A DNA stretch of 64,000 nt. Origin: Streptomyces buecherae (GTDB taxonomy: Bacteria > Actinomycetota > Actinomycetes > Streptomycetales > Streptomycetaceae). Shown here in pieces: positions 33,867 through 42,473 of the stretch (positions are counted from its first letter, which is position 1; each line of letters starts with the position of its first letter). The DNA lies in contig NZ_CP060404.1 in assembly GCF_014295035.1 (NCBI RefSeq), forward strand, positions 1,406,001 through 1,470,000. Direction: 5' to 3'. Under the pieces are notes generated by a model. That model had not been told where the DNA came from, searched no databases, and worked only from the letters and a program-made list of their open reading frames with translations. The position numbers were made by a program, and so were the translations under genes.

Positions 33867-34095
33867 ACCAGGGGGCGCCGAGGGCACCGAGAACACCGGG
33901 AACACGGGGGACGCCGCCCCGCCCGCCGGGCCGGGGCGGCACCCGCCGCCGCGGCCGGAGCGGGAGCGGCGGCCCCCGCCGGGGCTGGCACGGGGGTGGG
34001 GCGGGCTGCTGGAACCGACCGGCGACCCGCCCCGCGGCGGTCCCAGAGCCCGGGGCGCAGTCCTGCCCCCGGAAAAAATGCAGTACGTTCCCCCC

Positions 34096-34914
34096 ATGGC
34101 CCAGCCCGTAAAGTCCGCCCGTCACCAGCAGTCCACCGCAGGCAAGACGTCCGAGGGCGCCGAGAGCGCCAGCAGCCGGCGCGCCGCCGCCCAGCGACTC
34201 ACCATGCGTCGCAAGCTCGCGGCTGCCGCCATGGACCTCTTCGCGGCCAAGGGCTACGAGGCGACGACGGTCGACGAGATCGCCGCCCGGGCGGGCGTCG
34301 CCCGCAGGACCTTCTTCCGGCACTTCCGCTCCAAGGAAGAGGCCATCTTCCCGGACCACGACGACACCCTGGTGCGCGCCGAGGCCGTGTTGGAGGCCGC
34401 CCCCGCGCACGAGCACCCGCTCGACACGGTCTGCCGGGGCATCAAGGAGGTCATGCGGATGTACGCGGCCGACCCCGAGGTGTCCGTGGCCCGATACCGG
34501 CTGACCCGCGAGGTGCCGACGCTGCGGGAGGCGGAGATCGCCTCGGTCGCCCGCTACGAGCGGCTGTTCACCCGTTACCTGCTCGGCCACTTCGACGAGA
34601 CGGCGCACCGCGACGGCAACGACGATCCGCTGCTGGCCGAGGTGGCCGCGTCCGCGGTGGTCACCGCCCACAACCACGTGCTCAGGCGCTGGCTGCGCGC
34701 CGAGGGCAAGGGCGACGTGGAGGCGCAGCTCGACCACGCGTTCGCGATCGTGCGCAAGACGTTCGGCACCGGCTTCGGCGCCTACCGGCCCAGCACCGAG
34801 CGGGCCACCGCGCTGGCCTCGACGGACGGTCAGGTGCTGGTGGCCGTGACGCGTACGGACGCGCCGCTGGCCGATGTGCTGCACGCCATCGAGAAGGCCA
34901 TCCAGCAGGACTGA
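34096..34914 (+). CDS. TetR-family regulator of the ethylmalonyl-CoA block
   Basis: A 272-residue TetR protein. The helix-turn-helix lies at ~33-80 ('AAMDLFAAKGYEATTVDEIAA', 'GVARRTFFRHFRSKEEAIF'), and the ligand domain reaches ~205. The last ~65 residues form an unusual extra tail. ATG 34096 is chosen because TACGTT stands 6 bases before it, the geometry of a leaderless promoter; an in-frame ATG at 34078 is the alternative. It is flanked by the hydroxyacyl-CoA dehydrogenase and ccr genes, and palindromes in the ccr promoter are its likely targets. An acyl-CoA effector would be expected. Confidence 0.87.
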   Translation: MAQPVKSARHQQSTAGKTSEGAESASSRRAAAQRLTMRRKLAAAAMDLFAAKGYEATTVDEIAARAGVARRTFFRHFRSKEEAIFPDHDDTLVRAEAVLEAAPAHEHPLDTVCRGIKEVMRMYAADPEVSVARYRLTREVPTLREAEIASVARYERLFTRYLLGHFDETAHRDGNDDPLLAEVAASAVVTAHNHVLRRWLRAEGKGDVEAQLDHAFAIVRKTFGTGFGAYRPSTERATALASTDGQVLVAVTRTDAPLADVLHAIEKAIQQD

Positions 34915-34990
34915 ACACACCCGCACAGCGCGGACCCCCTCACGGACTCCGCCACGGACACGCAGCGAGCACGCCCACTGGCACAGCGCG

Positions 34991-35016
34991 ACGGCCGCCC
35001 CACCCGGGGCGGCCGT
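34991..35016. terminator. intrinsic terminator after TetR gene
   Basis: ACGGCCGCCCC, loop ACCC, GGGGCGGCCGT: perfect 11-bp stem followed by TGTTGCT. It separates the TetR gene from the ccr promoter. Confidence 0.75.
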
Positions 35017-35060
35017 TGTTGCTCATGCGTGCACCGTGGATGACAAGTGAGAGAAATTGT

Positions 35061-35103
35061 TGGCACCCAGTGTCTTGTCGAGTGGCACGCGGTGCCATAC
35101 GTT
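35061..35103 (+). promoter_or_regulatory. ccr promoter with tandem palindromic operators
   Basis: -35 TTGTCG (35075-35080), 17-base spacer, -10 TACGTT (35098-35103). The spacer holds a perfect palindrome TGGCACGCGGTGCCA (35083-35097). A second, weaker copy TGGCACCCAGTGTC begins at 35061, exactly 22 bp earlier, so both sit on the same helix face. The neighbouring TetR protein is the best candidate binder. The leader to ccr is about 250 bases. Confidence 0.62.
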
Positions 35104-35356
35104 GTGAGTGTCCGGGCGGCCGGCGCGTAGACATTCGTCGCGCGTCGGCTGTCCCCGCACCTTCGTTGCGCGCCCGGACGCCTGCGTCACAGGCACTCTC
35201 GCGCCGCATCGCCGCGCGGCCCCCGCCACAAGCGGGGCCGGAGCGAAGCGGCGCCCCGTACCGCCACGCGTCAGCACCGCCGAACCGACGGCACGCATCC
35301 CCACTGAACCCCAGCGTTCCCTCAAGCGTCCCCAAACGCTTCGCCGGAGGCCCACG

Positions 35357-36694
35357 ATGAACGAAATCCTGGACGCGATCCTCGCTCCGGACAGCACGTC
35401 CGCGGACTTCGCGGCCCTGCCGCTGCCCCCCTCGTACCGCGCGGTGACCGTGCACAAGGACGAGGCCGAGATGTTCGACGGCCTCGCCACCCGGGAGAAG
35501 GACCCGCGCAAGTCCCTGCACGTGGACGAGGTGCCGGTGCCCGAACTCGGCCCGGGTGAGGCGCTGGTCGCGGTGATGGCCAGCTCGGTGAACTACAACT
35601 CCGTCTGGACCTCGATCTTCGAGCCCGTCTCGACCTTCAGCTTCCTGGAGCGCTACGGCAAGCTCTCGCCGCTGGCCAAGCGACACGACCTGCCGTACCA
35701 CGTGATCGGCTCCGACCTGGCGGGCGTCGTGCTGCGCACCGGCCCCGGCGTCAACGCGTGGCAGCCGGGCGACGAGGTGGTCGCGCACTGCCTGTCGGTC
35801 GAGCTGGAGTCGGCCGACGGCCACGACGACACGATGCTCGACCCCGAGCAGCGGATCTGGGGCTTCGAGACCAACTTCGGCGGCCTGGCCGAGATCGCCC
35901 TGGTCAAGTCCAACCAGCTCATGCCGAAGCCGGGCCACCTCAGTTGGGAGGAGGCCGCGTCGCCGGGCCTGGTGAACTCCACCGCCTACCGGCAGTTGGT
36001 CTCCCGCAACGGGGCCGGCATGAAGCAGGGCGACAACGTGCTGATCTGGGGCGCCAGCGGCGGCCTCGGCTCGTACGCCACGCAGTTCGCGCTCGCCGGT
36101 GGCGCCAACCCGATCTGCGTGGTCTCCAGCGACCAGAAGGCCGACATCTGCCGTGCGATGGGCGCCGAGGCGATCATCGACCGGAACGCGGAGGGCTACC
36201 GGTTCTGGAAGGACGAGCACGCCCAGGACCCGCGCGAGTGGAAGCGGTTCGGCAAGCGCATCCGCGAGCTGACCGACGGCGAGGACGTGGACATCGTCTT
36301 CGAGCACCCGGGGCGCGAGACGTTCGGCGCCTCCGTCTACGTCACCCGCAAGGGCGGCACCATCGTCACCTGCGCCTCGACGTCCGGCTACACGCACGAG
36401 TACGACAACCGGTACCTGTGGATGTCACTGAAGAAGATCGTCGGCTCGCACTTCGCCAACTACCGCGAGGCGTGGGAGGCGAACCGGCTGATCGCCAAGG
36501 GCAAGATCCACCCCACGCTGTCCAAGACCTACCGCCTGGACGAGACCGGCCAGGCCGCCTACGACGTGCACCGCAACCTCCACCAGGGCAAGGTCGGCGT
36601 CCTCGCCCTCGCCCCCGAGGAGGGCCTCGGCGTCCGCAACGAGGAACTGCGCGCCCAGCACATCGACGCGATCAACCGGTTCCGTGACGCGTAA
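35357..36694 (+). CDS. ccr: crotonyl-CoA carboxylase/reductase
   Basis: A 445-residue medium-chain dehydrogenase-fold enzyme that reductively carboxylates crotonyl-CoA to ethylmalonyl-CoA with NADPH. All CO2-pocket residues known from Kitasatospora Ccr are at the same numbers: Asn81 ('NYNS'), Phe170-Glu171 ('GFETNFGG') and His365 ('GSHFANYRE'). NADPH loop 'WGASGGLGSYATQF' lies near 231-244. ATG 35357 follows GGAGG by 6 bases. Ccr feeds the ethylmalonyl-CoA pathway and supplies ethylmalonyl-CoA extender units for polyketides. It is the first gene after the operator-bearing promoter and is followed by meaA after 39 bp. Confidence 0.97.
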   Translation: MNEILDAILAPDSTSADFAALPLPPSYRAVTVHKDEAEMFDGLATREKDPRKSLHVDEVPVPELGPGEALVAVMASSVNYNSVWTSIFEPVSTFSFLERYGKLSPLAKRHDLPYHVIGSDLAGVVLRTGPGVNAWQPGDEVVAHCLSVELESADGHDDTMLDPEQRIWGFETNFGGLAEIALVKSNQLMPKPGHLSWEEAASPGLVNSTAYRQLVSRNGAGMKQGDNVLIWGASGGLGSYATQFALAGGANPICVVSSDQKADICRAMGAEAIIDRNAEGYRFWKDEHAQDPREWKRFGKRIRELTDGEDVDIVFEHPGRETFGASVYVTRKGGTIVTCASTSGYTHEYDNRYLWMSLKKIVGSHFANYREAWEANRLIAKGKIHPTLSKTYRLDETGQAAYDVHRNLHQGKVGVLALAPEEGLGVRNEELRAQHIDAINRFRDA

Positions 36695-36733
36695 GCGAAC
36701 GGACGGACGGACGGACACTGAGGTACCACTCAC

Positions 36734-38788
36734 ATGACTGAGCGTCACAAGGACCGTCCGTGGCTGATGCGGACGTACGCCGGACACTCCACCGCCGAGG
36801 CGTCCAACGCCCTGTACCGGCGCAATCTCGCCAAGGGCCAGACCGGCCTGTCGGTCGCGTTCGACCTGCCGACGCAGACCGGTTACGACCCCGACCACGT
36901 CCTGGCCCGCGGCGAGGTCGGCCGGGTCGGGGTGCCCGTCTCCCATCTGGGGGACATGCGGCGGCTGTTCCAGGACATCCCGCTGGAGCAGATGAACACC
37001 TCCATGACCATCAACGCCACCGCGATGTGGCTGCTGGCCATGTACCAGGTGGTGGCCGAGGAGCAGGGGCTCGGCCCGGAGGCCATCGACAGGCTCTCCG
37101 GCACCACGCAGAACGACATCGTCAAGGAGTACCTCTCCCGTGGCACGCACGTCTTCCCGCCGGGCCCGAGCCTGCGCCTGACCACCGACCTGATCACCTA
37201 CTCGGTGAACCACATCCCCAAGTGGAACCCGATCAACATCTGCAGCTACCACCTCCAGGAGGCCGGGGCCACGCCCGTACAGGAGATCGCGTACGCCATG
37301 AGTACGGCCATCGCCGTGCTCGACGCCGTACGCGACTCCGGGCAGGTGCCGGCGGAGCGGTTCGGCGACGTGGTGGCGCGCATCTCGTTCTTCGTGAATG
37401 CGGGCGTGCGCTTCGTCGAGGAGATGTGCAAGATGCGCGCCTTCGGCCGCATCTGGGACCAGATCACGCGCGAGCGGTACGGCGTGGACAACCCCAAGCA
37501 GCGCCGCTTCCGGTACGGCGTGCAGGTCAACTCGCTGGGCCTGACCGAGGCGCAGCCGGAGAACAATGTCCAGCGGATCGTCCTGGAGATGCTGGCCGTC
37601 ACCCTCTCCAAGGACGCCCGCGCCCGCGCGGTGCAGCTCCCGGCCTGGAACGAGGCGCTCGGCCTGCCCAGGCCCTGGGACCAGCAGTGGTCGCTGCGCA
37701 TCCAGCAGGTGCTCGCGCACGAGAGCGACCTGCTGGAGTACCCGGACATCTTCGACGGGTCGCACGTCATCGAGGCCAAGGTGGCGGAGCTGACCGCCGC
37801 CTCGCTGGCCGAGATCGACCGCATCCAGGAGATGGGCGGCGCGATGGCCGCCGTCGAGTCCGGCTACCTCAAGTCGCAGCTCGTGGCCTCGCACGCGGAG
37901 CGGCGGGCCCGGATCGAGGCGGGTGAGGAGCGGATCGTCGGCGTCAACTGCTACGAGAGCACCGAGCCGAACCCGCTCACCGCCGACCTGGACACCGCGA
38001 TCATGACGGTGGACCCGGCCAACGAGGCCAGGGTGGTCGCCGCGCTGCACCGCTGGCGCGACGAGCGCGACGAGCCGCGCGCCCAGGAGGCGCTGTCCGC
38101 GCTCAAGGCGGCGGCGGCCGGCACCGCCAACCTGATGCCGGCGACGCTGGAGTGCGTCCGGGCGGGGGTGACCACCGGCGAGTGGGCGTGGGCGCTGCGG
38201 GACGTGTTCGGCGAGTACCGCGCACCGACCGGGGTCAGCGGCGCCCCGTTGGCGGTGGCGGCCGAGCCGGGCAGCGCGCTCGGCGCCGTACGCGACAAGG
38301 TCGCCAAGACGGCGGCCGACCTCGGGGTGGGCAAGCTGCGGCTGCTGGTCGGCAAGCCTGGGCTCGACGGGCACAGCAACGGCGCGGAGCAGATCGCGGT
38401 GCGGGCCAGGGACGCCGGGTTCGAGGTGGTCTACCAGGGCATCCGGCTCACGCCCGAGCAGATCGTGGCGGCGGCCGTCGCCGAGGACGTGCACTGCGTC
38501 GGCCTGTCGATCCTCTCCGGCTCGCACGCCGAACTGGTCCCGGACGTGCTCGCCCGGCTGCGCGAGGCCGGCGTGGCGAGCGCCGCCGGGGCCGACGGTC
38601 CGGCCGAGGCCCCCATTCCGGTGATCGTCGGCGGGATCATCCCGTCCGCGGACGCCACCGCGCTGCGCGCCGCCGGCGTCGCGGCCGTCTTCACCCCGAA
38701 GGACTTCGGCATCACCGAGATCATCGGCCGTATCGTCGATGAGATCCGTACAGCGAACCAGCTCGACCCCCTGGAGGCCACCGCATGA
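36734..38788 (+). CDS. meaA: (2R)-ethylmalonyl-CoA mutase, B12-dependent
   Basis: A 684-residue adenosylcobalamin mutase converting ethylmalonyl-CoA to methylsuccinyl-CoA. The catalytic TIM barrel starts 'MRTYAGHSTAEASNALYRRN' and includes 'SVAFDLPTQTGYDPDH' and 'TSMTINATAMWLLAMYQ'. The C-terminal B12 domain has the DxHxxG lower-ligand motif, 'GLDGHSNGAEQIA', near residues 543-548. Both domains are in one chain, as in MeaA/Ecm. ATG 36734 has GAGGT upstream; a short GGAC tandem repeat precedes it. Its stop overlaps the next gene's start (ATGA), giving translational coupling. Confidence 0.96.
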   Translation: MTERHKDRPWLMRTYAGHSTAEASNALYRRNLAKGQTGLSVAFDLPTQTGYDPDHVLARGEVGRVGVPVSHLGDMRRLFQDIPLEQMNTSMTINATAMWLLAMYQVVAEEQGLGPEAIDRLSGTTQNDIVKEYLSRGTHVFPPGPSLRLTTDLITYSVNHIPKWNPINICSYHLQEAGATPVQEIAYAMSTAIAVLDAVRDSGQVPAERFGDVVARISFFVNAGVRFVEEMCKMRAFGRIWDQITRERYGVDNPKQRRFRYGVQVNSLGLTEAQPENNVQRIVLEMLAVTLSKDARARAVQLPAWNEALGLPRPWDQQWSLRIQQVLAHESDLLEYPDIFDGSHVIEAKVAELTAASLAEIDRIQEMGGAMAAVESGYLKSQLVASHAERRARIEAGEERIVGVNCYESTEPNPLTADLDTAIMTVDPANEARVVAALHRWRDERDEPRAQEALSALKAAAAGTANLMPATLECVRAGVTTGEWAWALRDVFGEYRAPTGVSGAPLAVAAEPGSALGAVRDKVAKTAADLGVGKLRLLVGKPGLDGHSNGAEQIAVRARDAGFEVVYQGIRLTPEQIVAAAVAEDVHCVGLSILSGSHAELVPDVLARLREAGVASAAGADGPAEAPIPVIVGGIIPSADATALRAAGVAAVFTPKDFGITEIIGRIVDEIRTANQLDPLEATA

Positions 38789-39771
38789 GTGCCCACCCGT
38801 CCGCCGCCGCGCCGTCCGTGGACCGGCTGCGCCCGCGCCGCTCCTGCCTCGCCGTGCCCGGCAGCAACCCGCGGTTCCTGGAGAAGGCCCAGGGGCTCGC
38901 CGCCGACCAGGTGTTCCTGGACCTGGAGGACGCGTGCGCGCCGCTGGCCAAGGAGGGCGCGCGGCACACCATCGTGGACGCGCTGAACAACGGCGACTGG
39001 ACCGGCAAGACGAGGGTGGTGCGGGTCAACGACTGGACCACGCACTGGACCTACCGGGACGTCATCACCGTCGTCGAGGGCGCGGGTCCCAACCTGGACT
39101 GCGTCATGCTGCCCAAGGTGCAGGACGCCCAGCAGGTGATCGCCCTGGACCTGCTGCTCACCCAGATCGAGAAGACGATGGGCTTCGAGGTGGGCCGGAT
39201 CGGCATCGAGGCGCAGATCGAGAACGCCAGGGGCCTGGTCAACGTGGACGAGATCGCCGCCGCCTCGCCGCGCCTTGAGACCATCATCTTCGGCCCGGCC
39301 GACTTCATGGCCTCCATCAACATGAAGTCCCTGGTGGTCGGCGAGCAGCCGCCGGGCTACCCGGCCGACGCGTACCACTACATCCTGATGCGCATCCTGA
39401 TGGCCGCCCGCGCGAACGACCTCCAGGCCATCGACGGCCCGTACCTCCAGATCAGGAACGTGGACGGGTACCGCGAGGTGGCCGGGCGCGCCGCCGCGCT
39501 CGGGTTCGACGGCAAGTGGGTGCTGCACCCGGGTCAGGTCGAGGCCGCCAACGAGGTGTTCTCGCCCTCGCAGGAGGACTACGACCACGCCGAGCTGATC
39601 CTCGACGCGTACGAGTGGTGCACCTCGGAGGCGGGCGGCAGGAAGGGGTCGGCGATGCTCGGCGACGAGATGATCGACGAGGCCAGCCGCAAGATGGCGC
39701 TGGTGATCTCGGGCAAGGGCCGGGCCGCGGGGATGACCCGCACCAGCAAGTTCGAGCCGCCCGCCGCCTGA
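38785..39771 (+). CDS. HpcH/HpaI-family malyl/beta-methylmalyl-CoA lyase
   Basis: A 328-residue citrate-lyase beta-type aldolase: 'RSCLAVPGSNPRFLEKAQGL' (CoA side), 'VFLDLEDACAP' (metal ligand), 'VMLPKVQDAQQV', 'IGIEAQIENARGLVN' (catalytic Glu), 'IIFGPADFMAS', and 'KWVLHPGQVEAAN'. This fits L-malyl-CoA/beta-methylmalyl-CoA lyase (mclA), which cleaves beta-methylmalyl-CoA to glyoxylate and propionyl-CoA in the ethylmalonyl-CoA pathway. ATG 38785 overlaps meaA by 4 bp with GGAGG just upstream. A malyl-CoA thioesterase-like role is possible; the context favours the lyase. Confidence 0.9.
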   Translation: MSAHPSAAAPSVDRLRPRRSCLAVPGSNPRFLEKAQGLAADQVFLDLEDACAPLAKEGARHTIVDALNNGDWTGKTRVVRVNDWTTHWTYRDVITVVEGAGPNLDCVMLPKVQDAQQVIALDLLLTQIEKTMGFEVGRIGIEAQIENARGLVNVDEIAAASPRLETIIFGPADFMASINMKSLVVGEQPPGYPADAYHYILMRILMAARANDLQAIDGPYLQIRNVDGYREVAGRAAALGFDGKWVLHPGQVEAANEVFSPSQEDYDHAELILDAYEWCTSEAGGRKGSAMLGDEMIDEASRKMALVISGKGRAAGMTRTSKFEPPAA

Positions 39772-39791
39772 CGCCCGGCCCCGCCTGACGC

Positions 39792-39811
39792 CCGGCCCCG
39801 CGCGGGGCCGG
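39792..39811. terminator. 20-bp perfect palindrome in operon gap
   Basis: CCGGCCCCGCGCGGGGCCGG lies 20 bp after the lyase stop and inside a partial direct repeat (TGACGCCCGGCCCCGC twice). It may attenuate read-through into the MaoC gene, as no T-tract follows. Confidence 0.4.
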
Positions 39812-39887
39812 CCCGCGCCGCGGCACACCACGCCCCGCCCCCGGGCCCGCACCGACCCGGGGGCGCCACCCCGGAGGGATGAGCACC

Positions 39888-40439
39888 ATGCAGTTCGGCC
39901 GCACCTACGAGGAGTTCACGGTCGGCGACGTGTACAAGCACTGGCCCGGCAAGACGGTCACCGAGTACGACGACCACCTCTTCTGTCTGCTCACCATGAA
40001 CCACCACCCGCTGCACCTGGACGCGAACTACGCGGAGCACACGACCGACTTCGGCAGGAACGTCGTCGTCGGCAACTACGTCTACTCGCTGCTGCTCGGC
40101 ATGTCCGTCCCCGACGTCTCGGGCAAGGCGATCGCCAACCTGGAGATCGAGTCGCTGCGGCACGTGGCGCCGACCTTCCACGGCGACACGATCTACGGCG
40201 AGACGACGGTGCTGGACAAGACGCCGTCCCGGTCCAAGACCGACCGCGGCATCGTGCACGTGGAGACCAGGGGCTACAAGCAGGACGGCACGCTCGTCTG
40301 CGTCTTCCGGCGCAAGGTGATGGTGCCGAACGCGACGTACGTGAAGGAGCGCGGCGGTGAACAGCCCGGCCGCCCCGAACTCCGCGAGCCCGCCCGGCCC
40401 GCCGCGCCCGCGCCGACCCCCGCCGACCAGGAGCAGTGA
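39888..40439 (+). CDS. MaoC-family hydratase
   Basis: A 183-residue single hot-dog hydratase: 'GRTYEEFTVGDVYKHWPGKTVTEYD', then 'NHHPLHLDANYAE' with the catalytic Asp/His of the (R)-hydratase motif, 'VVGNYVYSLLLGM', and a disordered Pro-rich tail. ATG 39888 is chosen because the GGAGGG at 39873-39878 directly abuts the ATG at 39879 but is 9 bases from 39888. In this position it probably hydrates mesaconyl-CoA, linking methylsuccinyl-CoA oxidation to the lyase. Proteobacterial mesaconyl-CoA hydratase is about twice as long (two hot dogs), so this would act as a dimer. Confidence 0.87.
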   Translation: MQFGRTYEEFTVGDVYKHWPGKTVTEYDDHLFCLLTMNHHPLHLDANYAEHTTDFGRNVVVGNYVYSLLLGMSVPDVSGKAIANLEIESLRHVAPTFHGDTIYGETTVLDKTPSRSKTDRGIVHVETRGYKQDGTLVCVFRRKVMVPNATYVKERGGEQPGRPELREPARPAAPAPTPADQEQ

Positions 40440-40440
40440 C

Positions 40441-41655
40441 ATGAGCCGTCTCGCCCAGACCGAGGGCCTCAACGAGATCCAGCGCGACATACTCACCACC
40501 GTGCGGGACTTCGTCGACAAGGAGATCCTGCCGGTCGCCACCGAGTTGGAGCACCGCGACGAGTATCCGAGCCAGATCGTCGAGGGGTTGAAGGAACTCG
40601 GCGTCTTCGGGCTGATGATTCCCGAGGAGTACGGGGGGCTCGGCGAGTCGCTGCTGACCTACGCGCTGTGCGTGGAGGAGATCGCCCGAGGCTGGATGAG
40701 CGTCTCGGGGATCATCAACACGCACTTCATCGTGGCGTACATGCTCAAGCAGCACGGCACCCAGGAGCAGAAGGACTACTTTCTGCCGAAGATGGCCGCG
40801 GGCGAGATCCGTGGCGCGTTCTCGATGTCGGAGCCGGCGCTCGGTTCGGATGTGTCATCCATCACATCCAAGGGCGTGCGCGACGGCGACGACTTCCTGC
40901 TCACCGGACAGAAGATGTGGCTCACCAACGGCGGCACCTCCTCGTTGGTCGCGGTGCTGTGCCGGACCGACGAGGGGCTCTCCCCGGAGGAGGCCGCCGC
41001 CAAGCCGCACCGCTCGATGACCACGTTCCTGGTCGAGAAGGAGCCGGGCTTCGGCGAGGTGCGCCCGGGCCTGACCATCCCCGGCAAGATCGACAAGATG
41101 GGCTACAAGGGCGTCGACACCACTGAGCTGATCATGGACGGGCTGCGCGTCCCGGCCGATCGCGTGCTCGGCGGGGCCACGGGGCGCGGCTTCTACCAGA
41201 TGATGGACGGCGTCGAGGTCGGCCGCGTGAACGTCGCGGCGCGCGGCTGCGGGGTCGCGCAGCGCGCCTTTGAGCTGGGCGTTTCCTATGCCCAGCAGCG
41301 GCACGCGTTCGGCAAGCCGATCGCCCGGCACCAGGCCATCCAGTTCAAACTGGCGGAAATGGGGACCAAGGTCGAGGCCGCCCATGCGATGATGGTCAAT
41401 GCGGCCCGGAAAAAGGACTCCGGACAGCGGAACGACCTCGAAGCGGGCATGGCCAAGTACCTGGCCTCCGAGTACTGCAAAGAGGTCGTGGAGGACGCCT
41501 TCCGCATCCACGGCGGCTACGGCTTCTCCAAGGAATACGAGATCGAGCGCCTCTACCGGGAGGCGCCCATGCTCCTCATCGGCGAGGGCACCGCCGAGAT
41601 CCAGAAAATGATCATCGGGCGACGCCTCTTGGAGGAGTACCACTTCCAGGGGTAA
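40441..41655 (+). CDS. acyl-CoA dehydrogenase, probable methylsuccinyl-CoA dehydrogenase
   Basis: A 404-residue FAD enzyme with the full acyl-CoA dehydrogenase layout: N-terminal helices ('VFGLMIPEEYGGLGES'), 'AFSMSEPALGSDVSSITSKG' FAD loop, 'MWLTNGGTSSLVAVLC', C-terminal helices 'RHAFGKPIARHQAIQFKLAE', and the last motif 'IHGGYGFSKEYEIERLYREA', followed by 'IGEGTAEIQ'. The start lies one base past the MaoC stop. Its place in the ethylmalonyl-CoA operon suggests oxidation of methylsuccinyl-CoA to mesaconyl-CoA, though the proteobacterial enzyme is longer. It may instead act on another branched short-chain acyl-CoA. Confidence 0.88.
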   Translation: MSRLAQTEGLNEIQRDILTTVRDFVDKEILPVATELEHRDEYPSQIVEGLKELGVFGLMIPEEYGGLGESLLTYALCVEEIARGWMSVSGIINTHFIVAYMLKQHGTQEQKDYFLPKMAAGEIRGAFSMSEPALGSDVSSITSKGVRDGDDFLLTGQKMWLTNGGTSSLVAVLCRTDEGLSPEEAAAKPHRSMTTFLVEKEPGFGEVRPGLTIPGKIDKMGYKGVDTTELIMDGLRVPADRVLGGATGRGFYQMMDGVEVGRVNVAARGCGVAQRAFELGVSYAQQRHAFGKPIARHQAIQFKLAEMGTKVEAAHAMMVNAARKKDSGQRNDLEAGMAKYLASEYCKEVVEDAFRIHGGYGFSKEYEIERLYREAPMLLIGEGTAEIQKMIIGRRLLEEYHFQG

Positions 41656-41679
41656 TTGTCCGGTTCGGGGTGGTTTTTT
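41640..41679 (+). terminator. terminator at the end of the ethylmalonyl-CoA operon
   Basis: CCACTTCC (41640-41647, inside the last codons) can pair, with G-T wobbles, with GGGGTGG (41667-41673), followed by TTTTTT (41674-41679). A six-T run is rare in this DNA. Confidence 0.5.
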
Positions 41680-41825
41680 CGAGAACTACATCACAGCCCG
41701 TCACTGGTCTTCAGCCACCGACTAGCCCTGGCGCTTGCCCAGTTGCCGCTCGCAACCGATACCATCCCCGAAAAGCCGCCGTCCCCTTTTTCGCTAAGCG
41801 GCACCCTCCGCTACGAAGGTCATCC

Positions 41826-42473
41826 ATGCCCCACAGCTCTTCCACCGCACCTCGCGCACGCGTACGCCTCGCGCGCGGAGCGTCGCCGTGGCTCCTTCCG
41901 ACCGTCGCCACGGCGGCGGTGAGCCTGGCTCGCTCCCGTCGCTCGGGACGCTGGGCTGCCGCCGCCGTGCCCGCCACCGCGCTCGCGGCGGGCATGCTGT
42001 GGTTCTTCCGTGACCCAGAGCGCGAGATCGCGCAGGGCCGGGTCATCTCTCCCGCCGACGGCGTGGTGCAGAGCATCATGCCGTGGAAGGACGGACGGAC
42101 CCGAGTCGCGATCTTCATGAGCCCGCTGAACGTCCACGTGAACCGCGCCCCGCTGGCGGGCACGGTGACCTCGGTCGAGCACATCCCCGGCGGGTTCGTC
42201 CCGGCGTTCAACAAGGAGAGCGAGAACAACGAGCGCGTTGTCTGGCACTTCGACACCGAACTCGGGGACATCGAGATGGTCCAGATCGCCGGCGCCGTCG
42301 CCCGCCGCATCGTGCCGTACGTGCCGCAGGGCACCAAGGTCGAGCAGGGCGAGCGGATCGGCCTGATCCGCTTCGGCTCGCGGGTCGACATCTACCTTCC
42401 GGAAGGTGTCGAGACCGCGGTCGAGGTTGGCGAGACCACCACTGCGGGGGTGACTCGTCTTGACCGTAGTTGA
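41826..42473 (+). CDS. psd: phosphatidylserine decarboxylase proenzyme
   Basis: A 215-residue type II phosphatidylserine decarboxylase. One membrane-anchoring segment near 45-60 is followed by 'WFFRDPEREI', 'ISPADGVVQSI' and 'IFMSPLNVHVNRAP'. The self-cleavage site is 'RFGSRVD': Gly184-Ser185, where Ser becomes the pyruvoyl cofactor. It converts phosphatidylserine to phosphatidylethanolamine in the membrane. ATG 41826 has GAAGG 7 bases upstream; the longer frame to 41670 is non-coding in character. Its end overlaps pssA by 14 bp. Confidence 0.95.
   Translation: MPHSSSTAPRARVRLARGASPWLLPTVATAAVSLARSRRSGRWAAAAVPATALAAGMLWFFRDPEREIAQGRVISPADGVVQSIMPWKDGRTRVAIFMSPLNVHVNRAPLAGTVTSVEHIPGGFVPAFNKESENNERVVWHFDTELGDIEMVQIAGAVARRIVPYVPQGTKVEQGERIGLIRFGSRVDIYLPEGVETAVEVGETTTAGVTRLDRS

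Noticed and set aside
35108-35356. N-terminal extension of ccr by 83 codons.
   Set aside because: ATG 35357 has GGAGG at proper spacing and gives the numbering of known Ccr enzymes (Asn81, Phe170, Glu171, His365).
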